This document shows, piece by piece, positions 37,322 to 46,409 of a DNA stretch of 64,000 nt. This DNA is from Mycobacterium sp. 852002-10029_SCH5224772. Its GTDB lineage: Bacteria > Actinomycetota > Actinomycetes > Mycobacteriales > Mycobacteriaceae. Position numbers and translations under genes: made by a program. How positions within the stretch are numbered: the stretch's first letter is position 1; the number at the start of each line of letters is the position of its first letter. The notes under the pieces were generated by a model, which had not been told where the DNA came from, searched no databases, and was given only the letters and a program-made list of their open reading frames with translations. The stretch is from the NCBI RefSeq assembly GCF_001667315.1, contig NZ_LZHT01000009.1, forward strand, positions 1-64,000, in the 5' to 3' direction.

Positions 37322-38650
37322 TTGCCCGCGCTGTTATGGTTTCGCCGCGATCTGCGGCTCGGTGATCACCCGGCGCTGCTCGCCGCGGCCGAGTGCGATG
37401 AGGTGCTCGCCTGCTTTGTGCTCGATCCGCGTTTGGAAAGCTCGTCGGGACGGCGCCGGTTGCAGTTCCTGGGTGACTCACTGCGGCGGCTGCACGACGA
37501 CCTGGACGGCCGGCTGCTCGTCACCCGAGGGCAGCCCGACACCCTAATCCCCCGCATCGCCATGGAGATCGGCGCGTCGTCGGTGCACATCTCGCAAGAC
37601 TTCGCACCGTTCGGCAAGCGCCGGGACGAACGGGTGCGGGCCGCGTTGGGCGCGGTGCCGCTGGTGGTGACGGGGTCGCCGTATCTCGTCGCGCCCGGAC
37701 GTGTCACCAAGCCGGATGGCTCGCCCTACCAGGTGTTCACTCCGTTTTTGCGGCAGTGGCGCACAACCGGCTGGCGAGAGCCGGCGAAATCGAGCGCGGC
37801 GTCCACGCGCTGGCTGGATCCGGCGCGCCTGCGGATCGAGCACTGCGAAATCCCCGATCCCGGCGTCCCGCTCGATGTCGCCGCCGGCGAGGTGGTGGCA
37901 CGCACACAGTGGAAGTCCTTCGTCGACAACGGATTGCGAAGCTACGCCGACGACCGCAACAGACCCGATCTCGAAGGCACCAGCCGGATGTCGGCGCACC
38001 TGAAGTTCGGCACCATCCACCCCCGCACCCTGGCCGCCGACCTGGACCTGCGCAGCGGTGGGGCGCAAGCGTACCTGCGGGAGTTGGCTTTCCGTGACTT
38101 CTATGCCGATGTGCTGCACCACTGGCCGGCGAGCGCGTGGCGCAACTGGAACGGCGATTTCGACGGCATCCGGACCGACTCCGGCGCCGAGGCCAAGCGC
38201 CGCTTCGAGGCGTGGAAGGCCGGCGAAACCGGTTTTCCTTTCGTCGACGCCGGGATGCGTCAGCTGCGGGAGACCGGATTCATGCATAACCGGGTGCGGA
38301 TGGCCACCGCGTCGTTTCTGGTCAAGGATCTTCACCTGCCATGGCAGTGGGGCGCCGAATGGTTTCTAGACCAGCTCGTGGACGGGGACATGGCGAACAA
38401 CCAGCATGGCTGGCAGTGGTGCGCCGGCTGCGGCACCGATGCCGCGCCCTACTTCCGGGTGTTCAACCCAATGACACAGGGCGAAAAATTCGACCCCACA
38501 GGCGATTACATCCGCCGTTGGGTGCCCGAGCTACGCTCCGCCGATGACGCGCATCTGCGCAAGGGTGAGCGGCCGGACGGTTACCCGCAGCCCATCGTCG
38601 AGCACGCCGCCGAGCGGGCCGAGGCGCTGCGGCGTTATCAGAGCATCTGA
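37322..38650 (+). CDS. phr: Class I deoxyribodipyrimidine photolyase
   Basis: Light-driven repair enzyme for cyclobutane pyrimidine dimers, 442 residues. N-terminal antenna-binding Rossmann domain begins PALLWFRRDLRLGDHPAL. The FAD-binding helical domain includes TSRMSAHLKFGTIHPR, LRELAFRDFYADVL, the HNRVRMATASFLVKDL and DGDMANNQHGWQWCAGCGTDAAPYFRVFNPMTQ blocks containing the electron-transfer tryptophans. The TTG at 37322 (after GGGG) begins the conserved protein; there is no better start. It completes the MMPL-tspO-phr operon, which couples pigment export and tetrapyrrole sensing with UV repair. Confidence 0.93.
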   Translation: MPALLWFRRDLRLGDHPALLAAAECDEVLACFVLDPRLESSSGRRRLQFLGDSLRRLHDDLDGRLLVTRGQPDTLIPRIAMEIGASSVHISQDFAPFGKRRDERVRAALGAVPLVVTGSPYLVAPGRVTKPDGSPYQVFTPFLRQWRTTGWREPAKSSAASTRWLDPARLRIEHCEIPDPGVPLDVAAGEVVARTQWKSFVDNGLRSYADDRNRPDLEGTSRMSAHLKFGTIHPRTLAADLDLRSGGAQAYLRELAFRDFYADVLHHWPASAWRNWNGDFDGIRTDSGAEAKRRFEAWKAGETGFPFVDAGMRQLRETGFMHNRVRMATASFLVKDLHLPWQWGAEWFLDQLVDGDMANNQHGWQWCAGCGTDAAPYFRVFNPMTQGEKFDPTGDYIRRWVPELRSADDAHLRKGERPDGYPQPIVEHAAERAEALRRYQSI

Positions 38651-38687
38651 GCGAGCCGCGGCGTCGATGGCAGATCCCGAGAAAACA

Positions 38688-39239
38688 ATGACATCCTGCA
38701 TCATCCGGACGCTGCTGGTTTCGGCCGCCGCTGCCGGGCTTACAGCACTCGTCGCAGGCTGTTCATGCTCGATCGGATCGTCGCACACGGTGAGCAAGAG
38801 CGATGTCGCCGGCCAGATCACCGCCAAGATGGCCGACGCCGCGGGCAACAAGCCCGAGTCGGTGAACTGCCCGAACGACCTGCCCGCGAAAGTCGGCGCC
38901 CAGGTGAACTGTGAAATGAAGGTCAAAAACCGGCCGTTCAGCGTCACCGTCACGGTCACCAGCGTCGACGGCAGCGACGTCAAGTTCAGCATGGTGGAGA
39001 TGGTCGACAAGGACCAGGTCGCCAACGCGATCAGCACCCAACTCGGCGAGCGGGTGGGCAGAAAGCCGGACTCGGTGACCTGCCCCGACAATTTGAAAGG
39101 CGTTGCGGGAGCGATGCTTCGGTGTCAGCTCATCGACCATGGCGAAAAGTACGGCGTGCTGGTGACCGTCACGAACGTCGATGCCGGCGACGTCAACTTC
39201 CATTTCCAGGTCGACGACCGGCCGCAACCAAATCGCTAG
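38688..39239 (+). CDS. Lipoprotein with two DUF4333 domains (Rv3033 homologue)
   Basis: About 183 residues. A signal peptide (IIRTLLVSAAAAGLTALVAGC) ends in a good LVAGC lipobox. Two similar ~75-residue DUF4333 units follow, each with a VTCPDNL/VNCPNDL cysteine and a second cysteine about 18 residues later (VNCEM, LRCQL). ATG 38688 gives a compact signal peptide; ATG 38667 is an alternative. It marks return to M. tuberculosis gene order at the right edge of the island. Its stop overlaps the convergent gene stop by three bases (CTAG). Confidence 0.85.
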   Translation: MTSCIIRTLLVSAAAAGLTALVAGCSCSIGSSHTVSKSDVAGQITAKMADAAGNKPESVNCPNDLPAKVGAQVNCEMKVKNRPFSVTVTVTSVDGSDVKFSMVEMVDKDQVANAISTQLGERVGRKPDSVTCPDNLKGVAGAMLRCQLIDHGEKYGVLVTVTNVDAGDVNFHFQVDDRPQPNR

Positions 39240-39964
39240 CGGGCGGCCTTTTTACGTTCGATGTCGGCCAGAGCCGCGGCCAGTTCGGCGCGCTGTGCGG
39301 CCGAGGTCTCCCAGGCGAGCTGGCGATTTTTGACCACCTTGGCGGGCGCGCCGACCGCGATCGAGAAGTCCGGAATCACACCGCGGACCACCGCGTGCGA
39401 TCCCAGCACGCACCCGCGTCCAACGGCGGTGCCCCGCAGCACCGACACCTTGACACCCACCCAGGTGTCGGGGCCGATCCGCACCGGGGACTTGACGATG
39501 CCCTGGTCCTTGATCGGCAGGTCGATGTTGTCCATGCGGTGGTCGAAATCGCAGACGTAGCACCAGTCGGCCATCAAGACCGAATCGCCGAGCTCGATGT
39601 CGAGGTAGGCGTTGATGACGTTGTCGCGGCCCAGCACCACCTTGTCGCCGAACCGCAGTGAGCCCTCGTGCGCGCGGATCGTGTTCTTGTCACCGATGTG
39701 GACCCAGCGGCCGATCTCGAGCTGTGCGAGCTCGGGCGTGGCATGGATCTCCACGCCCTTGCCCAGAAACACCATGCCGCGAGTGATGATGTGCGGGTTG
39801 GCCAGCTTGAACTTCAGCAGCCGCCAATAGCGCACCAGGTACCACGGGGTGTACGCGCGGTTGCGCAGCACCCATTTCAGCGAGGCCAGCGTGAGGAACT
39901 TGGCCTGGCGCGGGTCGCGCAGGTTCGATCCACGCCAGCGGCGATGAACCGGGGCGCCCCACAT
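39236..39964 (-). CDS. Hexapeptide-repeat acyltransferase (Rv3034c homologue)
   Basis: Left-handed beta-helix acetyl/acyltransferase of about 242 residues. An N-terminal basic region (KWVLRNRAYTPWYLVRYWRLLKF) precedes hexapeptide repeats (IGRWVHIGDKNTIRAHEGSLRFGDKVVLGRDNVINAYLDIELGDSVLMADW), the insertion CDFDHRMDNIDLPIKDQG and final coils ending SIAVGAPAKVVKN. Members O-acetylate sugars; the acceptor is unknown. ATG 39964 is the first start of the recognisable protein; upstream extension in frame is unlike the family. Confidence 0.88.
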   Translation of the reverse strand: MWGAPVHRRWRGSNLRDPRQAKFLTLASLKWVLRNRAYTPWYLVRYWRLLKFKLANPHIITRGMVFLGKGVEIHATPELAQLEIGRWVHIGDKNTIRAHEGSLRFGDKVVLGRDNVINAYLDIELGDSVLMADWCYVCDFDHRMDNIDLPIKDQGIVKSPVRIGPDTWVGVKVSVLRGTAVGRGCVLGSHAVVRGVIPDFSIAVGAPAKVVKNRQLAWETSAAQRAELAAALADIERKKAAR

Positions 39965-40112
39965 GCTCGTCACAGCCGGAAAGCCTAACGCGGTCAATGA
40001 CGAGCCCGCGAACCGCCACGGGTTACCCTCACCTGTACTCAATCGCCGCTCATGCCGCACGGCCGGGTCGCCCCCGGGCGGACCGCGTTGGAAGAAGGAT
40101 TTGGGAAACCAG

Positions 40113-41435
40113 GTGCTGGCCGGACATCTCCCGCATCGGCTTCGGCGTTGCTCATCTGTGCTGCTGGCGGCGGTGCTCATGGCGGGGGTCAACGGCTGCG
40201 GCAACACCGATTCGTGGGTGGACGCGACGGCCGCACAAGGTTGGCCGGCGCAATACGCTGACGCCGCCAACAGCAGCTACACCACGACCGGCGGGGCCAC
40301 CAAGCTGTCGTTGCAGTGGACCCGGTCGGTCAAGGGCAGCCTGGCCGCAGGCCCGGCGCTGAGCCCGCGCGGCTATCTGGCACTCAACGCCCAGACCTCG
40401 GCGGGTTGTTCGCTGATGGAGTGGGAGAACAACGACAACGGGCGGCAGCGCTGGTGCGTGCGGTTGTTCCAGGGCGGCGGTTTCGCCGGCCCGCTGCTCG
40501 ACGGCTTCGACAACCTGTACGTCGGCCAGCCCGGAGCGTTCCTGTCGTTCCCGGTGACCCAGTGGACGCGGTGGCGCCAGCCGGTGATCGGCATGCCCAC
40601 GACGCCGCGCTTCCTGGGGAACGGTGAGCTGCTGGTCGCCACGCACCTGGGGCAGGTGTTGGTCTTCGACTCCCATCGCGGCCAGGTGGTGAGCAGTCCG
40701 CTCGATCTGGTGGACGGTGTCGATCCCACCGACGCGACGCGCGGGCTGGCCGATTGCGCACCGGCCCGCCAGGGCTGCCCGGTGGCGGCGGCCCCCGCCT
40801 TCTCGGCGGCCAACGGGATGGCGGTGCTCGGCGTCTGGCAGCCGGGGGCCCCGGCCGCGGTTCTGGTCGGCCTGAAGTACCACCCCGGTCAGACACCGCT
40901 GCTGACCAAGGAGTGGATCAGTGACGCCGTGGGCGCCGGTGTGATCGCCAGCCCGGTGCTGTCGGCCGACGGGTCGACCGTCTACGTCAACGGCCGCGAC
41001 CAACGCCTGTGGGCGCTGCGCACCGCGGACGCGAAGGTGAAGTGGTCTGCGCCGCTGGGCTTCCTGGCGCAGACTCCCCCAGCGATCACCCCGCAGGGGC
41101 TGATCGTGTCCGGTGGCGGGCCGGACACGCGGCTGGTCGCGTTCAAGGACGCCGGCGATCACGCCGATCAGGTGTGGCGCCGCGACGACACCGTCCCCCT
41201 GTCGTCGTCGAGCCTGGCCGGCGCCGGCGTCGGCTACACGGTGGTCAGCGGGCCGCCGGCCAACGGTGCGCCCGGGATGTCGGTGCTGGTCTTCGATCCG
41301 GGCGACGGCCACACGCTCAACAGCTATCCGCTGCCGGCGGCCACCGGCTACCCGCTGGGGGTTGCGGTCGGCACCGACCGCCGGGTGGTGGCCACCACCA
41401 GCGACGGTCAGGTCTACGGTTTCGCGCCGGCCTGA
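40113..41435 (+). CDS. PQQ-like beta-propeller lipoprotein (Rv3035 homologue)
   Basis: About 440 residues. A signal peptide with lipobox VNGC (LLAAVLMAGVNGCGN) is followed by repeated beta-propeller blades (for example SPVLSADGSTVYVNGRDQRLWALRTADAKVKW, and TDRRVVATTSDGQVYGFAPA at the end). It is probably attached to the outer face of the plasma membrane as a scaffold; no PQQ ligands are evident. GTG 40113 gives the proper signal length. It is divergent from the acyltransferase with a 148-bp gap. Confidence 0.85.
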   Translation: MLAGHLPHRLRRCSSVLLAAVLMAGVNGCGNTDSWVDATAAQGWPAQYADAANSSYTTTGGATKLSLQWTRSVKGSLAAGPALSPRGYLALNAQTSAGCSLMEWENNDNGRQRWCVRLFQGGGFAGPLLDGFDNLYVGQPGAFLSFPVTQWTRWRQPVIGMPTTPRFLGNGELLVATHLGQVLVFDSHRGQVVSSPLDLVDGVDPTDATRGLADCAPARQGCPVAAAPAFSAANGMAVLGVWQPGAPAAVLVGLKYHPGQTPLLTKEWISDAVGAGVIASPVLSADGSTVYVNGRDQRLWALRTADAKVKWSAPLGFLAQTPPAITPQGLIVSGGGPDTRLVAFKDAGDHADQVWRRDDTVPLSSSSLAGAGVGYTVVSGPPANGAPGMSVLVFDPGDGHTLNSYPLPAATGYPLGVAVGTDRRVVATTSDGQVYGFAPA

Positions 41436-41453
41436 CCGGGACATACTCCCGTA

Positions 41454-41843
41454 GTGCCGATCGACGACCCCACCGCGCAGGACGCGACAACCACCAACGC
41501 AGCCGACGGCCGGCGCGCCAGCACGGCAGACATCGTGGCGACCCTGGTCTTGCTGGTCATCCATGGAGGCCTCTACGGGGCGACCTTTGTGGTGCTGGGC
41601 CTGCTGGTGATGAGCACCGACCCGTGCAGCTATCAGAAGTGCGGCGATCCCGCCTGGATCGACCGGGCGATGAACCTGGGCACCTGGGGCGGCGGTGCGC
41701 TCTTGGTCGTCGACGTCGTGGTCGCCGTGTATCTGCTGGTGCGCAAGCGAAGGGCCTTTTTCGTCCCGATCATCGGTTGCCTCGCGCAGGTGGCGCTGGC
41801 GGCGGTGGCCGTCGCGATGGAATTGCGGGCCGGGCCGGTCTGA
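41454..41843 (+). CDS. Conserved small membrane protein (hypothetical)
   Basis: 129 residues with an acidic/Thr-rich start and three transmembrane helices (about 27-52, 76-97, 102-124). Two cysteines (DPCSYQKCGD) lie in the loop after the first helix on the predicted outer face. The family is not recognised. GTG 41454 is 18 bp after the propeller gene stop on the same strand, so they are likely co-transcribed. Confidence 0.75.
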   Translation: MPIDDPTAQDATTTNAADGRRASTADIVATLVLLVIHGGLYGATFVVLGLLVMSTDPCSYQKCGDPAWIDRAMNLGTWGGGALLVVDVVVAVYLLVRKRRAFFVPIIGCLAQVALAAVAVAMELRAGPV

Positions 41844-41871
41844 GCCGTAGCCCAATAATTGCGATCGCGAC

Positions 41872-42555
41872 TTAGATGGCCAGCGGCGGGATGGCGTTGC
41901 GGGGCACCTGCGCCTGGGCCGGCCCGCCGAACGCCGGCAGCATCTCACCCGGGGCGAAGTAGAAGATCAGCTGGTCGTCGGTGATCGCGAAGTTCTGATA
42001 GTGCGACGGGTCATGCCCGGTCGACGGCAAAATCGCGGCGCCCAAAGGGGTTTGGCGTTCCAGATCGCGCTGGACGATCGGGAAGATGGCGTCCAGCGGC
42101 GTCGCGCCCGGGGGGAACAGGGTGTCGAAGGTGATGGGCTGCTTCGTCCCGAGGTGGTAGTTGAACGCCTTGTACCAGGTCGACGAACGCGTTCCCCCGA
42201 CGTCCTGGAAGAACTTGAGCACCACGCTGCGGGTGTTGTGCGGCGGCTGGCCGGCGCTGCGCTGGTCGGTGGTGGCCTCCAGCTGGTAGGGCTGGTCGCG
42301 CCCCCCGGAACTCTGCGCGACGTTGACGAAGCCGTCCCGGTTTTGGGTGACGTAGTCGGTCAGCGCCTGCTGGTCCGGGTAGTCGGTGGGAAACGTCATG
42401 GTGAGCATGTAGTTGGCACCGGTGGCGTGCAGACGGCACATCTGGCCGGCCTCGACGCTGCCGCCCAGGCTCGCGCACGACGGCGGCTCGGCGGCGGCCG
42501 GCCAGCCCAACAACACCGCCGGTGCCAACAGCGCAGCGGCTATCAGATAACGCAT
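41872..42555 (-). CDS. Secreted RsiV/DUF3298-type protein (Rv3036c, TB22.2 homologue)
   Basis: 227 residues with a cleavable signal peptide (YLIAAALLAPAVLLGWPAAAEPP). The mature part has the DUF3298-type C-terminal pattern (TFDTLFPPGATPLDAIFPIVQRDL...NFAITDDQLIFYFAPGEMLP). Two cysteines near the N terminus (SCASL, MCRL) probably pair. The M. tuberculosis homologue is a secreted cell-wall-associated antigen reported to have esterase activity; no GXSXG is visible here. ATG 42555. Confidence 0.88.
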   Translation of the reverse strand: MRYLIAAALLAPAVLLGWPAAAEPPSCASLGGSVEAGQMCRLHATGANYMLTMTFPTDYPDQQALTDYVTQNRDGFVNVAQSSGGRDQPYQLEATTDQRSAGQPPHNTRSVVLKFFQDVGGTRSSTWYKAFNYHLGTKQPITFDTLFPPGATPLDAIFPIVQRDLERQTPLGAAILPSTGHDPSHYQNFAITDDQLIFYFAPGEMLPAFGGPAQAQVPRNAIPPLAI

Positions 42556-42627
42556 CGTGGAATTGTCCTCGCAAACTAGCCAGGGCGGGATGTGACCGGA
42601 AACTAACCGCCGCCAGCGTACCCGGCG

Positions 42628-43839
42628 CTACCGGGACGCCCGGCAAACGAACGCCATCGCACGACCGGACGCCCGCGCACCGATCCGGGTGATGACCACC
42701 GACAGCGGCCGGCTACCGCGCAGCCGCATCCGCTTGCGCAGCGCGTCGGGGTCGACCCGCACCCCGCGGGCCAACACCTCCAGCGACCCGCAGTCCAGCG
42801 CCGACAACGCCTGCCGAAGCCGTCGTTCATCGAAGACCAGCGGCTCGATCACCTCGAAACCCCGCACCGCGGCCGGCAGCCGATCACCCGAGAGGTAGGC
42901 GATGTCGGGGTCGAGCTGCCACAGCCCGTGCCGCGCGCCGTAGTGACGCACCAGCCCGGCCCGGACCACCGCGCCGTCCGGGTCGACGATCCACCGCCCG
43001 ACCGGGCGCACCGGGCAGTCATCGGGCTCGGCGTCGGTGAGCTGTTCGCCGCGGTCGAGGACGTTCGCCCGCCGGGTGACACCGGGCCGCGCCAATCCCG
43101 CCGACCACAGGCATGCTTCCCGGACCGAACCCCGATAGGACGTCACCTCGATCTCCCCGTCGAAGCCGAGGCGGCGCACCTCGTCGAAATCGATTCCCGG
43201 AGCACACTTTACGACGAAATCCCGGCCGCGGTATGCATCGAGCAACGCGCCGAGGCCGGGCCGGTAGTCATCGATGCGCACGCGCCGCCGCCCCTCGGCA
43301 CGGCGCGCCGGGTCGACGACGAGCACCGCGTCGCGGGTGATCGGGCGCAGCGCGTCGGCGCGACAGAGCCCGGCCACCGCGCCCACGTTGTGGCGCGCCA
43401 TGGCCAGGCGCACCGGATCGATGTCGCTGCCCACCGCCGTCAGCCCGCAAGCACGTAGCGCGGCGAGCTCGGTGCCGATCGAACAGGTCGCGTCGTGCAC
43501 AACGACGTCCGGGCCGCCCTCGGCCAGCCGCCCGGCCCGGTGCAACGCCACCGGCGCCGCGGTGGCTTGCTGCAGCGCCTCGTCGGTGAACAGCCAATCG
43601 GACACCGCGAACCCTGGCCCACTCAGCTTGTCTAGTTTTTCCAAGGCGCGGCGCCGCAACAGGACCGTCTCCACCAGCACCGCCGCCCGGTCGCCGAAGT
43701 GGGCGCGCGCGGCGGCGACGTCGGCGACCCGGGTGGCGTCGGTCAGCTCGAGTTCGGCAACCGACGCCAGCGCCGCGGCGCCCGCTTGCGACCGCAGATA
43801 ACCGACGTCGTGTGCGCTGAAACGCAGCCCAGGACTCAG
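42628..43839 (-). CDS. THUMP-like/class I methyltransferase-fold protein (Rv3037c homologue)
   Basis: About 400 residues. The central methyltransferase core is VVVHDATCSIGTELAALRACGLTAVGSDIDPVRLAMARHN, then [18 protein letters not shown]. The C-terminal domain is a THUMP-like module (EVIEPLVFDERRLRQALSALDCGSLEVLARGVRVDPDALRKRMRL). It is probably an RNA or protein methyltransferase of unknown target. The start is uncertain: no ATG, GTG or TTG occurs in frame near the conserved N terminus (LRFSAHDVGYLRSQAG); a CTG overlapping the upstream stop at 43839 (or CTG at 43827) would be needed. Confidence 0.8.
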   Translation of the reverse strand: MSPGLRFSAHDVGYLRSQAGAAALASVAELELTDATRVADVAAARAHFGDRAAVLVETVLLRRRALEKLDKLSGPGFAVSDWLFTDEALQQATAAPVALHRAGRLAEGGPDVVVHDATCSIGTELAALRACGLTAVGSDIDPVRLAMARHNVGAVAGLCRADALRPITRDAVLVVDPARRAEGRRRVRIDDYRPGLGALLDAYRGRDFVVKCAPGIDFDEVRRLGFDGEIEVTSYRGSVREACLWSAGLARPGVTRRANVLDRGEQLTDAEPDDCPVRPVGRWIVDPDGAVVRAGLVRHYGARHGLWQLDPDIAYLSGDRLPAAVRGFEVIEPLVFDERRLRQALSALDCGSLEVLARGVRVDPDALRKRMRLRGSRPLSVVITRIGARASGRAMAFVCRASR

Positions 43840-44807
43840 GAGGGTTTGACCCCGGTCACCATCACGTTGTAGAACCAGCCCTTCGGGACGACGCGCCGCC
43901 ACACATTGGCATCCACCCAGCTCAGCGTCTTCCAGCCGTTGAAGGCGAATTTTGCCCAGCCCCAGCCCAGCCGCCCGGGCGGCACCGTCGACTCGAAGGT
44001 GCGAACGGGCCAGCCGAACATCGCGGCGCTGAACTCTTCGCTGGCGGTCCGGACCTGCACCGCGCCGGCGTTGGTGGCCATCCGCTCCAGGTCTTTCGGA
44101 TCGAAGGTGTGCAGGTCGACCACCCACTCCAGCGCCGCGGCGCGGGAGTTCTCGTCGATCTCGGCCTGCGGGCGGCGCCAGCCACCGAGACCGGGCAGCT
44201 TCACCGCACGGATGGTGAGGTTCCATGTCAGGTCCGCCAGCGCACGGGCGTAGCCGTTGCCGACGGTGGTGGGTTCCCCGGCGAACACGAACCGCCCACC
44301 GGGCTTGAGCACCCGCATCACTTCGCGCAGCGACAACTCGACGTCGGGAATGTGGTGCAACACCGCATGCCCGACCACCAGGTCGAAGGTGTTGTCCTCA
44401 TAGGGAATGCCCTCGGCGTCGGCGACCCGGCCGTCGATGTCCAGGCCCAGCGACTGCCCGTTGCGGGTGGCGACTTTGACCATGCCGGGCGACAGGTCGG
44501 TGACCGACCCCCGCCGGGCGACGCCCGCCTGAACCAGATTGAGCAGGAAAAACCCTGTCCCGCAGCCTAATTCGAGGGCGCGGTCGTAGGGCAGCTCGGC
44601 GATGACCCCCTCGGGCACGATGGCGTCGAACCGGCCCCGGGCGTAGTCGACACAGCGCTGGTCATAGGAGATAGACCACTTCTCGTCGTAGTTCTCGGCT
44701 TCCCAGTCGTGGTAGAGCACCTGGGCGAGCTTGCTGTCGTGCCGGGCGGCCTCCACCTGCTCGGCGGTGGCGTGGGGCGTCGGAACGGCGTCGGTCGAAC
44801 TCGTCAT
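43836..44807 (-). CDS. SAM-dependent methyltransferase (Rv3038c homologue)
   Basis: 323 residues. Motif I is ALELGCGTGFFLLNLVQAG (about residue 92), then VTDLSPGMVKVA, ADAEGIPYEDNTFDLVVGHAVLHHI and VLKPGGRFVFAGEPT. The UbiE-like order suggests a small lipid or quinone acceptor, but this is not certain. ATG 44807 is preferred to upstream starts. It lies 10 bp after the echA17 stop on the same strand and overlaps the following gene, so it belongs to the Rv3040c-Rv3037c run. Confidence 0.87.
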   Translation of the reverse strand: MTSSTDAVPTPHATAEQVEAARHDSKLAQVLYHDWEAENYDEKWSISYDQRCVDYARGRFDAIVPEGVIAELPYDRALELGCGTGFFLLNLVQAGVARRGSVTDLSPGMVKVATRNGQSLGLDIDGRVADAEGIPYEDNTFDLVVGHAVLHHIPDVELSLREVMRVLKPGGRFVFAGEPTTVGNGYARALADLTWNLTIRAVKLPGLGGWRRPQAEIDENSRAAALEWVVDLHTFDPKDLERMATNAGAVQVRTASEEFSAAMFGWPVRTFESTVPPGRLGWGWAKFAFNGWKTLSWVDANVWRRVVPKGWFYNVMVTGVKPS

Positions 44808-44817
44808 GCAGGGCAGC

Positions 44818-45591
44818 CTAACGGCCGCCGGGATCCGCCCTATCGCCACCGCCCTGACCAGCGGAGAACACCTCCGCGTAGCGACGGCGTTCGGCGGCGA
44901 GCCGCGCGGCGGGCTCCAGGTCGAACACGTCGTTGATGCCGGCCTTGGCGGCGGCCAGCGCCTGGCGGGGGCCGTCGAGGAAACGGCGTGCCCATTCCGC
45001 GGCGGCGTCGTACACGTCGTCGGGGGCCACCATTTCGTCGATGAGGTCCAGCGCCAGGGCTTCTTCGGCGTCGAAGAACCGCCCGCTGAACACCAGCTCC
45101 TTGGCCCTGCTCGCCCCGGCCGCCCGGGTCAGGCGTGCCATCGCGTCGCCGCCGGGCACCAGCCCGGCCAGTATTTCGGTCGCGCCGAACTTCACGTTGT
45201 CACCGCTGATCCGCCAATCGGCGGCCAGGGCCAGCGTGAGCCCGGCGCCCAGGGCGTATCCGGTGATCGCGGCCACGGTCGGCTTGGGGATGGCCGCCAC
45301 CGCGTCGATGGCCTGCTGGCGGACCCGGGCCGCGGTCTCGGCTTCGGCGCCCCGCAGGGTCCGCAGCTCGGGCATGTCGTCGCCGGCGGAGAAGATCTCG
45401 TGGCCACCGAACAGGATGACCACGGCAACGTCGTCACGCCGCCCCAATTCCTCGGCCGCCGCGATGACCTCGCGGTAGACCTGGCGGGTCATCGCGTTCG
45501 TCGGGGGGCGCGACAACAGCAGCATGGCCAGGCCGGCGTCCTGCGAGCCGTCGCTGACCACCACGCTGACGAACTCGCTCACAGCGGCCAC
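44818..45591 (-). CDS. echA17: Enoyl-CoA hydratase/isomerase family protein EchA17
   Basis: Crotonase-fold enzyme of 257 residues acting on an acyl-CoA. The oxyanion-hole segments are [14 protein letters not shown] and [21 protein letters not shown]. In the second block [15 protein letters not shown] the first catalytic Glu region is present, while the second is not clear, so hydratase activity is likely but not proven. GTG 45591 overlaps the end of the NUDIX gene by 13 bases. Confidence 0.88.
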   Translation of the reverse strand: MAAVSEFVSVVVSDGSQDAGLAMLLLSRPPTNAMTRQVYREVIAAAEELGRRDDVAVVILFGGHEIFSAGDDMPELRTLRGAEAETAARVRQQAIDAVAAIPKPTVAAITGYALGAGLTLALAADWRISGDNVKFGATEILAGLVPGGDAMARLTRAAGASRAKELVFSGRFFDAEEALALDLIDEMVAPDDVYDAAAEWARRFLDGPRQALAAAKAGINDVFDLEPAARLAAERRRYAEVFSAGQGGGDRADPGGR

Positions 45592-46409
45592 TTCATGGAA
45601 CCGCCCGATTCGCGCGCCCGGTGATAGCGGTCGGAGTCGAAGAACTCGAAAACCCAGTTGTCACCACGCTTTTCGAGGAGAGGTTGCACTGTCACGATCT
45701 GGCGCTCGACGGCCAGCACATCGGCGACGCTACGGCCGGCCAGCGAGTCCAGCTGGGTCCAGGTCGGCGGCAGCAGGATGTTGCGGCCGGCCTCGAAGTC
45801 GTCGATGGCGTCCTGCGGCAGCGCCCAGCCGGACAGGTCGGATTCGGTGTTCTCGCCATCGGCGCGCTGCCCCTGCGGCAGGGCCGCCACGAAGAAGTAG
45901 GTGTCGTAGCGGCGGGTCCGCTCGGCCTCGGGAGTGACCCAGTTGGCCCACGGCCGCAGCAGGTCAGAGCGCAGCACCAGATTTTCGGTGCGCAGGAAGT
46001 CGGCGAATGACAGCGTCCGGTCGTCCAGGGCGCGCCGGGCATCGGCGTAGACCGAGGCGTCGCCGACGATGCCGTCCGGTGCCGTACCGCCCGGGCCCGC
46101 CGGGCCCGCGAACAGCACTCCCGATTCCTCGAACGTCTCGCGGGCGGCGGCGCACACCAGCGCCGCGGCCAAATCGGGTTCGATGCCGAACCGCTGCGCC
46201 CACCACTGCGGCGGCGGGCCGGCCCACGCGATGTCGGCGTTGCGGTCGCGGTCGTCGACACCGCCGCCGGGAAACACGATGACGCCTGGGGCGAACTCCA
46301 TCTTCGAATGGCGGCGCATCAGGAAGATCTTCAAGCCGCCGGGCACGTCGCGGATCAGCATCACGGTGGCCGCCGGTCGGGTCGGCAGCGGCTCGGGGGT
46401 GGTGGTCAT
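45579..46409 (-). CDS. NUDIX hydrolase (Rv3040c homologue)
   Basis: 276-residue NUDIX-fold hydrolase, similar in layout to peroxisomal NUDT19/NUDT7-type CoA or nucleotide diphosphatases. The box is split as in that group: [13 protein letters not shown], an insertion, then [14 protein letters not shown] carrying the metal-binding glutamates. C-terminal part [30 protein letters not shown] is typical. It overlaps the ABC ATPase and echA17 genes, indicating one operon; together with echA17 this hints at CoA metabolism. Confidence 0.88.
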   Translation of the reverse strand: MTTTPEPLPTRPAATVMLIRDVPGGLKIFLMRRHSKMEFAPGVIVFPGGGVDDRDRNADIAWAGPPPQWWAQRFGIEPDLAAALVCAAARETFEESGVLFAGPAGPGGTAPDGIVGDASVYADARRALDDRTLSFADFLRTENLVLRSDLLRPWANWVTPEAERTRRYDTYFFVAALPQGQRADGENTESDLSGWALPQDAIDDFEAGRNILLPPTWTQLDSLAGRSVADVLAVERQIVTVQPLLEKRGDNWVFEFFDSDRYHRARESGGSMKWPL

